Below, in pieces: positions 42,477-51,900 of a stretch of 64,000 nucleotides of DNA; the stretch's first letter is position 1; each line of letters starts with the position of its first letter. Both the position numbers and the translations under genes were made by a program. The DNA lies in assembly GCA_937921775.1 (NCBI GenBank), contig CAKZUK010000102.1:1-64000 (forward strand). The letters are read 5' to 3'. Below the pieces are notes generated by a model. That model was not told the DNA's origin, did no database searches, and saw nothing but the letters and a program-made list of their open reading frames with translations. Source of the stretch: an uncultured Saprospiraceae bacterium (GTDB lineage Bacteria > Bacteroidota > Bacteroidia > Chitinophagales > Saprospiraceae).

Positions 42477-42548
42477 ACAATGAAGTAAAGAATGAAATAA
42501 GTGATGAAGCCAATGAATAATTGAAATAACGAAACAAGGTAAGCAACA

Positions 42549-43289
42549 GTGAATAACAACCTGCAACTACTAATCAAACATCTAAAACAAGAAAAACTAA
42601 ACTTAGAAAGTGAAGTTAATAAATGCGTAGAGCAAAAGGACTTTCAATCAGCTCAATATTTTTCGGATGGACTCGATCTGGTAAATAGTAAACTTCATGT
42701 ATTGGCTGAATTAGATCATACGAATAGACTTAAGATAGAGCGACAAAAAGAAAGCCTTGAGCAGTATGAGGAAAGACTCAAGACTGTGAAATATGATGCT
42801 CCCCAACTGAGAAATAAGAATAGCAATCAAGGCTTTTTAGAAAACTACCTTGAACGACAAAAGAATGAAATCTTAAAGAAAAAAAGAGAACACATTGAGA
42901 AACTTGAATCTGAACCAATAAAGGAATATTTGGACGGAGAAGTAATTGACGAGCTGATTTCTAATTTGGCTGCTGATGAAATAAAGTCGTTTAGGCTTAA
43001 GCTAAGAAGTGATGAGAGCTTATTTATTGATTTTGAAAAGTCTTTAGGGGAGACCTTAGTTATTAAATTCCCCGATGATAAAAAAATAATAGATCGATAT
43101 TTTAAAAGTAAGCATGTTGATGGTAAGTTAAAAGCCCTTGGTTTTAAATCAGTAAATAATCGTTTGCAAATCGAAATTCAAACTATTTCAAACAGCATAA
43201 AAGTCAAAGAGCTTCTCGCAATAATATTTTTTGAGGTATATTTTTATAAGCATTTTGATGAAGAGATTACTATTGAGATTCAAGAATGA
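42549..43289 (+). CDS. Hypothetical protein with coiled-coil/UVR-like N-terminal segment
   Basis: 246 aa; LNLESEVNKCVEQKDFQSAQYFSDGLDLVNSKL resembles UvrB/UvrC-type helical hairpin; charged coiled coil; GTG start. Confidence 0.6.
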   Translation: MNNNLQLLIKHLKQEKLNLESEVNKCVEQKDFQSAQYFSDGLDLVNSKLHVLAELDHTNRLKIERQKESLEQYEERLKTVKYDAPQLRNKNSNQGFLENYLERQKNEILKKKREHIEKLESEPIKEYLDGEVIDELISNLAADEIKSFRLKLRSDESLFIDFEKSLGETLVIKFPDDKKIIDRYFKSKHVDGKLKALGFKSVNNRLQIEIQTISNSIKVKELLAIIFFEVYFYKHFDEEITIEIQE

Positions 43290-43584
43290 AATTTTCAACT
43301 TTGATTGAAATAAGCAGGTAGTCAATTTAAACTATATAATAATTTCTGTGTCTTTCAGATTTATACTTCTCCAATTTCCTGCGGCAATAGCGAAGATTAA
43401 GTGACCTAAGTGCTGTGGTAAATGGAAATATTATTAGAGTGACATTGAATGAAGAACTTGCAATTGACAAGAGGGGAGAGCTGCTGTAGGGAACGCTACA
43501 ATTGACTTTGATCTACGAGATTAAGATGTATATTGTGCATCAATAATATAGTAGAGCCTATTGACCTACAAACAAATTGATAAC

Positions 43585-44400
43585 ATGATTATTTCGACAC
43601 TAAGACTAAGAAACTATCCAGAAGACCAAGCCAACGAATTTCCATACAACCTTCCTCTCGTCAAAAACTTAGAAGAACTACAATTCGAAAAGAACATCTC
43701 TTTTTTCGTAGGTGAAAACGGTAGCGGAAAATCAACCATACTAGAAGCCATCGCAGCATATACCGAAGTCCCTTTGGCAGGTTCATTCCGATTAGAAGAT
43801 GACGAATCTTTAGCTGCGGCAAATAAGTTAGCGAACTATCTAAGCATCCGCTACACAGAAAAAACACGCCACGGGTTTTTCGTAAGAGCGGAGGACTTCA
43901 TCGGCTTCGCCAGAAACATCAGAAACGAAATAAAAGAACTAGAGAAAGAAATAGAAGATGTAAAAGAAACCTTCACCGGTGGTGATATCAAACTAACCCT
44001 TGGTGCGCTAGAAGGCGAAAAAAATGCCTTCATCAAACGCTACACCGCCAATATGGAGGAGCTTTCCCACGGCGAAGGTTTCCTAAAGTTCTTCACTTCT
44101 CGTATCACTGCCAAGGGCCTCTACCTCATCGACGAACCAGAAGCAGCGCTATCACCCACTCGCCAACTCAGCCTCCTAGCACTCATCATAGAAAAAGTAA
44201 AAACCACTGGAGCGCACTTTATCATCGCGACCCATTCGCCCATCATCATGTCTGTACCAGACTCCGAAGTCTTTTATTTTGAAGACGGAAAAATCACAAA
44301 GAAGGACTATAAAGAAACAGAACACTATCAATTGACAAAATCTATATTAGAAGCTCCTGAGCTGGTGTTCAGATACTTAGGAACTGAAGAGGAGGAATAG
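43585..44400 (+). CDS. Standalone AAA/ABC-like ATPase (COG3910-like predicted ATPase)
   Basis: Walker A FFVGENGSGKSTILEAIA; signature-like LSHGEGFLKFF; Walker B GLYLIDEPEAALSPTRQLSLL; HFIIATHSPIIMSVP; ATG at 43585 preferred over TTG at 43561. Confidence 0.85.
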   Translation: MIISTLRLRNYPEDQANEFPYNLPLVKNLEELQFEKNISFFVGENGSGKSTILEAIAAYTEVPLAGSFRLEDDESLAAANKLANYLSIRYTEKTRHGFFVRAEDFIGFARNIRNEIKELEKEIEDVKETFTGGDIKLTLGALEGEKNAFIKRYTANMEELSHGEGFLKFFTSRITAKGLYLIDEPEAALSPTRQLSLLALIIEKVKTTGAHFIIATHSPIIMSVPDSEVFYFEDGKITKKDYKETEHYQLTKSILEAPELVFRYLGTEEEE

Positions 44401-44686
44401 GAATGGGAACTTAGCTGTCTGGAAGCGAGGTGCCGGTGAAGTGACCAAAGCAAGTAAAATACGGCTATTGCCTTCATCATTAGGACCTTAATTCAAAAGG
44501 AAAAAAGGCCAATGCTAAGGCAAGATCTAAATTTTTTCAAAAAAGATCCATCTCTTTCAAGCGTTTTCCATTGCTCAGGTGTAATATCATTGTAACGTTG
44601 ATCAACCCATTAAAAAACTAAAATGATTTTCAAGGAATTTAGGTGGCAATCTAAGTCAATGAAATGACTAACAAAATAAAATTACA

Positions 44687-46000
44687 ATGAAATATATTAA
44701 TCTAAGTTTTCTAATCATCGCATTATTCTTGACCGCTTGTCAAAATGAAGACACCATTAGCAGCGATGTAATTTTACCCACACCAATCGCAGTGACGGTT
44801 GTTGATATGGAAATAGTAGGAGGAGTAAACGAACCAGGAAGCCTATCTCATTGGACACTTCGTAACCAAGTATTACACAATGTATCTGTAAAGTTAATGT
44901 TTGATGGTGTTGCTATTGACGAAGTGAATACGGATGAAAGAGGCTGGTTTAAATTTAATGAACAAGCTGTCCCTGTAGAAGGAGCTTATCTATTGTTTGA
45001 GTCATCGGAATACTACAATAATGTTGTAAAAGTAGATACCATCACCGGAACTCCGTTTAGCACAAACCTTATCAGAAATAACTTTCCCGAAGTTACAGGC
45101 GAAGCAGTTAGTGGAGGTGGACCATACATTAAATTGAAGGCCACCTTACAGGATAACCTGTCAGGAGTGAAATACTTTTACATCACTAATGCTAGTGACG
45201 AATTAATCGGAACAGCTCAGTCTTATAATGATTTTGCTGGTTTTGAAATAACAACATTGGCGAATGAACCCTTATTCCTTCATTATGTGATTGATTGCTT
45301 TGATATCGGAACAATAGACTTGGGATCATTTTCTCAAGACACAGACCTTGGAATTTTATTGGATCAGTCTTATAATTTTGATAGAGACTTGGGCGGTGAA
45401 TTTTTTACGGCTTATGATTGTAGCGGAACACAATTGGATGATATTTCTATCTTTTTCCAAATTGATGGTATGACCATACATTCTTGGGGAAATGCAGGAT
45501 TTGGACATTGGAATTGCAACTTTGAAATAGATCCGGCTATGGTTGTTACAGTTGCTACTCAGAACCCAAGAAAATATGGTGAAGTCCTTATCAATTATGT
45601 TGCTGGACAAGATAACCTTTCAGACATTACAGTTTGCCAAGATGATGACACCTATTTGAATTATAGCATCGGAGGTGGAGCTACAATTGAACCAGATATA
45701 TTTACCTACGCCAATATTTTATCGGATGGTAGATTGCTATTGAAACAAAAAGATAAGGACTATGATAATGGTACAGATATCTCTTTTGAAATATCGGATG
45801 CAAATGTAGGAACCAACATACTGGGAGACGCAATTTGGTATGGTGCTCAAGGGGTCATCCTTGGTGGACCAAACCTAAGCATTAGCATCACCTTAAACGA
45901 TGGCGACTTCATAGAAGGAACCTTCAACGGAACGGCCTACAATCCTTTTGAAACCTCATTAGGGAACCTAAGCGGATCATTCAGAGCAAGACTTCAGTAA
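44687..46000 (+). CDS. Hypothetical lipoprotein
   Basis: Signal/lipobox MKYINLSFLIIALFLTACQNED; 437 aa. Confidence 0.7.
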   Translation: MKYINLSFLIIALFLTACQNEDTISSDVILPTPIAVTVVDMEIVGGVNEPGSLSHWTLRNQVLHNVSVKLMFDGVAIDEVNTDERGWFKFNEQAVPVEGAYLLFESSEYYNNVVKVDTITGTPFSTNLIRNNFPEVTGEAVSGGGPYIKLKATLQDNLSGVKYFYITNASDELIGTAQSYNDFAGFEITTLANEPLFLHYVIDCFDIGTIDLGSFSQDTDLGILLDQSYNFDRDLGGEFFTAYDCSGTQLDDISIFFQIDGMTIHSWGNAGFGHWNCNFEIDPAMVVTVATQNPRKYGEVLINYVAGQDNLSDITVCQDDDTYLNYSIGGGATIEPDIFTYANILSDGRLLLKQKDKDYDNGTDISFEISDANVGTNILGDAIWYGAQGVILGGPNLSISITLNDGDFIEGTFNGTAYNPFETSLGNLSGSFRARLQ

Positions 46001-46106
46001 GCCCCTAATGGCCGGTAAAGCTGTCCGGACAATCTGTTTAGCCAGAGAAACTAGCAGAGTACTTCGCAAGAACAGTCAGTGATTGTTAAGCTGAGTTAAT
46101 ACTAAA

Positions 46107-46149
46107 AAGAAGCGCAGAGATTAATGTAAATAAAAACTCTGCGCTTCTT
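46107..46149 (+). terminator. Strong hairpin between lipoprotein and ECF sigma gene
   Basis: 13-bp perfect stem AAGAAGCGCAGAG/CTCTGCGCTTCTT, ending 24 nt before the sigma factor start. Confidence 0.7.
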
Positions 46150-46173
46150 AAAACGAAAAGACAAAAAACAAAC

Positions 46174-46752
46174 TTGACCAACAAAGACAACATACGAATC
46201 CTAATCGCAGCAGCAAAGAAAGGAACCTGGTCCGCTCAGAAAGAGCTATACCTTACCTATGCTGATGATATGATGTCGATCGCCATCCGGTATACAAAGG
46301 ATCAATCGGCAGCAAAGGATTTAGTCCAAGATAGTTTTATAAAGTTTTTTGAAAAGATTGAACAATTTGATATTGAAAAAGGAATGCCTGGCCCTTGGAT
46401 TAGCAGAATTCTAATTAATAAAGCGCTGCAAAATTACAAGAAAGAAAACAGATTAAGTTTTGAAACGGAAACGATTTTTGCACAAGAACCATCAAGAGAA
46501 ACATCCATCATTGAAACATTGGAGGCAGAAGATATTTTGAATCTCTTACAAGAACTTCCAGAAGGATGTCGGGTTATTTTCAACTTGAATGTTGTAGAAG
46601 GCTATAAGCATGAGGAAATTGGCAAAATGCTTGGAATTACTGCAAGTGCATCTCGTTCTCAACTTACACGGTCAAAGAAACTACTACGTAAACTAATAGA
46701 GAAAAATATAGGAATACAGGACGATCGAAAAACTGGACTAAAAGCAGGTTGA
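46174..46752 (+). CDS. ECF-type RNA polymerase sigma-70 family factor (TTG start)
   Basis: AAKDLVQDSFIKFFEKIEQFD (region 2) and LQELPEGCRVIFNLNVVEGYKHEEIGKMLGITASASRSQLTRSKKLLRKLI (region 4). Confidence 0.93.
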   Translation: MTNKDNIRILIAAAKKGTWSAQKELYLTYADDMMSIAIRYTKDQSAAKDLVQDSFIKFFEKIEQFDIEKGMPGPWISRILINKALQNYKKENRLSFETETIFAQEPSRETSIIETLEAEDILNLLQELPEGCRVIFNLNVVEGYKHEEIGKMLGITASASRSQLTRSKKLLRKLIEKNIGIQDDRKTGLKAG

Positions 46753-46781
46753 TTTTGGTAAGGTTCCTAAATAAGAATAAA

Positions 46782-48284
46782 ATGGAAAAACATTTCAAAA
46801 ATAAACTGAAGCAACATAAGGTCGACTGGGACAAGGAAGATCTATTGGTTGGCTTGGAGGCAACGCTTTCCAAAAAGGAATCTCCTTCGAAATGGAAGTG
46901 GTTGTTCTTCCTACTTCCTTTATTATTGATGGTGACTTGCTGGGGTGTTTACAAAAATGACTTGACGGAGACTACTTTAGGCGATTTAGCTACTGCTAAA
47001 AACATTGATGAAAATACAGCACAAAAGGAAAAAGAAAACGCAATAACGAATATGGGCCTTTTGCCAAAAAATAACACGGACAATGCAAATGAACTAAGTG
47101 GACATTCAATCACACAGTCAACTGAATCAGTATCTAAAACAACAAGTGATACGAAAAACCATAATCAAAAAAAGGATTTTCCTGAAGCCTCAAATTATGC
47201 TGGAAAATCAAGTTCAACAAATATTAATTCTGACAAAGAAAATAAAGTACCAACTAATTTAATCCTCAATATGGATTCAATTAATCAACTTGCAACAGTT
47301 CCTAGAGCGAGCACAGCTATTCCTGAAACTATAATCAAAAATACAGAGACAAGATCCGAAAATCTTAGTACAGAAAGTTTAATCTTAAAACAAACACTAG
47401 TTGAGCAAATTTCAAAAGATAAAACAAAGCAAGCAATTATAACAAGACTTTTTGTAAACTCAGAAAATTTCCTTTTCCAAGAATTAAAAACAGATATAAC
47501 TAAAAATGGTATTGAAGTAGAAAGCAAATACAAGAAAAAGGATTCAGAGCCTAAGAAATATACATTCTACGCGGAACCAAGTTTTGTGGCTGGTTTGCCA
47601 CAACGGAAAACGAAGTACACCAACTCAGATCCAACAGTCAATGCTCAATTGGAAGCAAACAAGAACATGGAAACGCCGAAAATATACAGTGCTATAAGTC
47701 TAGAATTTGGCCTAGCAATAAAAGAAAAGTGGATGATACAAATAGGTGTTGAATACCAAGGGGTCAGAGAATTATTTAAATATGATGGTTTCTACAGATC
47801 AGATACAACGATTGCCGAATATGATAAATCCTCCTACTTCTTAGATGCCGCTATGGACACGGTGTTTTTTGCAGGCATGCGACCTTACATAGAAAATAAA
47901 GATAGAAAAATACGACATTGGAATACTTTTCAATATTATAGTATCCCACTAAATATAGGCCGACGTTTTCAATTTAACAAAACAGCTATTAATACTTCAG
48001 TCGGTATTTCATATGCCTTCGGACACGATTTCTTTGGCCGCAATAATATCATCAAATATGATGGTACCAACCAGATAATAGATAATACCGTTTTTGATAT
48101 AAAAAGCAGATTCGGTTTCCAAGTCGGAATAGGCGGGGAGTACCAACTTTCCGAACGCAAACAACTGTTCTTAAAAGCAAGCTTACGTCGATCCCCAACG
48201 TTTATCCAAGAAGGCTATGAGCAAGTCTACTGGACTTATTCACTAGGATTCGGTATGCGGTATTTTCTTGGAGATCACTATTGA
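46782..48284 (+). CDS. Membrane protein with N-terminal TM, low-complexity periplasmic linker and C-terminal outer-membrane beta-barrel-like domain; candidate anti-sigma/regulatory partner
   Basis: MEKHFKNKLKQHKVDWDKEDLLVGLEATLSKKESPSKWKWLFFLLPLLLMVTCW; S/T/N-rich linker; C-terminal alternating YAEPSFVAGLPQ...ISLEFGLAIKEKWMIQIGVEYQG...YSLGFGMRYFLGDHY. Confidence 0.75.
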   Translation: MEKHFKNKLKQHKVDWDKEDLLVGLEATLSKKESPSKWKWLFFLLPLLLMVTCWGVYKNDLTETTLGDLATAKNIDENTAQKEKENAITNMGLLPKNNTDNANELSGHSITQSTESVSKTTSDTKNHNQKKDFPEASNYAGKSSSTNINSDKENKVPTNLILNMDSINQLATVPRASTAIPETIIKNTETRSENLSTESLILKQTLVEQISKDKTKQAIITRLFVNSENFLFQELKTDITKNGIEVESKYKKKDSEPKKYTFYAEPSFVAGLPQRKTKYTNSDPTVNAQLEANKNMETPKIYSAISLEFGLAIKEKWMIQIGVEYQGVRELFKYDGFYRSDTTIAEYDKSSYFLDAAMDTVFFAGMRPYIENKDRKIRHWNTFQYYSIPLNIGRRFQFNKTAINTSVGISYAFGHDFFGRNNIIKYDGTNQIIDNTVFDIKSRFGFQVGIGGEYQLSERKQLFLKASLRRSPTFIQEGYEQVYWTYSLGFGMRYFLGDHY

Positions 48285-48997
48285 TAGTATTAGAAAAATT
48301 GTAACGGATCAGCTGCTCGGTCATCGGACTTTACAGGTCGACCGAGAATACAGTTGCTTGAATATTTTGGCTGCATCACTCTTAGAAATGTTTTTAAATC
48401 TGTCTGTCTAGCTGCCAGGTAGAGTCGAAGTATGATACAGTTAACAATTAGGCGGAAGCCATAATAATGATCGCCTCAAACATCTACATTCGCTTCTAGA
48501 CAGTGAATAAATAAACTTAAGAAAAATATCTCTAATCCCAAATAAAACAAGTCAAACCCAGGCCCTCCCAAACTTCTAAAAATGTCCCCCATCTCTTTCG
48601 AAGACAAACTGAAATCTCCACAAATCAAAATTCGAAAAATCCTACTAGCAAACCCAGTTGACAAAACACGACCAAAGCCAAAAAAATCCCAACAACATTC
48701 CCCAAAAAATCGTATTTTTAAGCATCCCATTACAGGTCTCAGCGCCCTACACATCCGCCTAAACAAGCTGAGCAACAGCAGTTTAACGTAAGTTTAACGG
48801 CCACATCCAACTTTAATACAATATATCATCACCAAAAACAATTAATATTGCGGCCCATTTACCTTGTCGTACTATGACTTGCATTTGGCTTTCAGGCAGC
48901 TAAAAGTAAGTTACAAGCATCTTCAAGCTAGGACCAAACGTTATAAAACAAAACAACAACTAATAGTTAGGAAACAATTTTAAGCAATTCTCCCGAT

Positions 48998-51900
48998 ATG
49001 AAACAACACCAAAACCCTCACGGAAATATTATTCATACCACTCTGTTTCTCATTGGATTTTTATTCCTCATAAATCCTCTGAAAGCTCAGTTAACACTCG
49101 AAGTCACCATCAACAGTGGGCAGGTCACCACAACATGTACCGATAACTTCGGTGATCCCGACCCGAGATTTAGAGTAAGTGTAGCAGGAAACGCACTCGT
49201 CACTTATCCGGCAACCGACTTCTGTTTTACGGATCTTCCAAATACACAATATGTCAACACACAAGCTTGTGGTAATGCTATTCCAACTGTCGTTGAAATA
49301 TGTCTAAGAGCATTTGAGGATGATGGTAGCTTTTGCAATATCAGTCCCGACTGTCAAGAAGAAATTTGTCAGGACTTCATAGTTCCTGCTCCAAACACAT
49401 CAGTCGATTATACTTTAACGATGCCTACAGGCTTGTCCTCTTGGGGCGAAGTCAATTTTACCTTGGACCTAAGTGGAACTTATTTCGGTGCACCAAATGA
49501 TTTGATTTGTGATGCGATTAATATGGGAGTTCTCACAAATGGTGGCGTACTTGGTGATGCAACTACTAGCAACTATGTCAACTATTGCGCAACAGGCGTC
49601 AACGAACCAAATACCGCTTTTAGTAACGAACAGTCCGTTTGGTTTTCCTTTACAACTTCTCCTGATCCTGTTTCTACAACAATCAATCTGACTTCTGATC
49701 CATCAGGATATGGTGATCCAATAGCATTGCAATTTGGAATTTACGAATCAGATGACGGTACCTGCAATGGGAATATGACTGGAGTATTCTTTTCTTCTGA
49801 TACAGGAACACCAGATGAAATGAGAATCATAGAATGCTTGGAACCAAATACAAATTATTTTATGATGATAGATGGTGGCGCAACAGTTGCCGGTGGAGTA
49901 GAAGGTTTCTTTGGTGTTGAAATTTCTGATCTTGATGCAACTTCCGCCGGTGATGTAATGTGTGAGGCTGAAAACTTAGGCGCTGTTCCTGACGGCGGGC
50001 TCATTTCGGTGACCAACCAATCCAACATTTGTTCTGACTATACTTTCAACGAACCATGGACTTCTGCTTTTGTACCGCAACGAACAGTTTGGTATCAATT
50101 CACAATTCCAGCATCAGGTCATATCATCATTGATGCAATGAGTAACCCTGACAACCCAATCGGTATTCAGTTGGCTTTGTTTACTTCTAATAATGATCAA
50201 TGTACCGGCTTCTTTTCAGAAATAGGAACAAACTATACTTTCCAAGATCTAGATGAATCACTGGAAATGCAATGTCTTGAACCTGGAGAAATAGTCTGGT
50301 TATTAATAGACGGTGATGGAACATCTACTACCGGGGTTTTCGATATGAATATTATTGATGGTGGAGATATTGCACCGCAGTCAACTACTCAAATAAACGA
50401 AGTCATTTGCGCAGGTCAAACAATTACGATAGGAGGCGAAGTCTTTGATGCTAGTTCCGTCGTGGACATCACTGTACCTGCTTGGAATAATTGCGATAGT
50501 TTAATTACTGGGACAGTGACCGTTTTACCTCCGCTTTCATCCATCATTGACACTACTATTTGTTTTGGACAATCCGTAACGGTAGGGGGAACCGATTATG
50601 CTGTTGCAGGAATTTACAGTCCAACATTAATCACTGCAGATGGTTGTGATTCTGTTGTCAACCTAAGTTTGGCAATCATAGATGATATGACAGCTACTGC
50701 TGCTCAAACTCTTGAGGCTACAGGATATCAAACACCTGATGGAGAGGCCACCGTTGTTGGTACTGGAGGAGCAGGTAATTTTACTTATGAATGGTCTGAC
50801 GGTCAGACAAGTCAAAACGCTACAAATCTAATTGGTGGTCAAAATTATTGCGTCACCATTACTGATGGAATTGGATGTACGGCTGAAGATTGTGTATTGG
50901 TTTTATTCCCAAGTAATATCCTCACGTCTTTAAATGATGTTACTTTAAATTGCCCTGGTGACGAAGATGGTTCTTTAAATCTATCTATATCAAACGGTGC
51001 AGCTCCCTACGATTATTCATGGGAAAATCTTGACGATGCAAGCATGAATGGTAGCGGAACTATTGCGACTGAAGGAGGAAATAATTCAATTGATAATTTA
51101 CCCGCAGGTTCTTACAGCTTTACCATTTCTGATGCCTTTGGAATTACCATTGCCATTGGTGATATAATTGAACCTGCTGCTATATTTACGAACATTGACA
51201 CCACGCTTTGTGCTGGCGAAACGCTGACTGTAGGTGCGACAGTATTCAATGTAACTAGTCCGATCAATGTTGTCCTGCCTTCTTATTTAGGTTGTGATTC
51301 GACTATTGTCGGAAACGTAGAAATACTAACGCCGATAGAAACAGTATTGGATGAAACCTTATGTTTCGGAGAGGTACTAGTAGTCGGCTCTGTGGTTTAT
51401 AATACTTCCGGTCCGATCAATGAAGTGCTTACAAGTTATACAACTTGTGATAGTATCGTTACAGGTAGTTTAGTTGTCCTTTCGGAAAATATAACAACGA
51501 TTGATACTACAATCTGTTTTGGTGAAACCATCATTATTGGCGGCGCACTTTATAACACGACAGGTGTTTGGACGGATACAGAAACTGCTTTCAATACTTG
51601 TGATAGTACCATTGTTGCCAACCTAATCGTTTTAGATGAATTAGTCGTGTCAGCAGATATAACTAGCTCTGCTACTGGACCTGGAATTCCGGATGGAGAA
51701 ATCACCGCCAACCTAGTCGGCGGGCAAGGGCCATTTACTTATTTATGGTCTGACAGTCAAACGTCACAGACGGCTATCAACCTGATTGGTGGTCAAAATT
51801 ACTGCGTAACGGTAACAGACAATATTGGTTGTATCGGGATAGATTGCGTCACTGTCGACTTTCCAAGTAACGTGGAAGTGAGCATGTCAGATATCAATTT

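Noticed and set aside
48582-48791. 69-aa ORF upstream of the giant adhesin
   Set aside because: Low-complexity K/S/P-rich translation of an AT-rich intergenic region with no recognisable domain.
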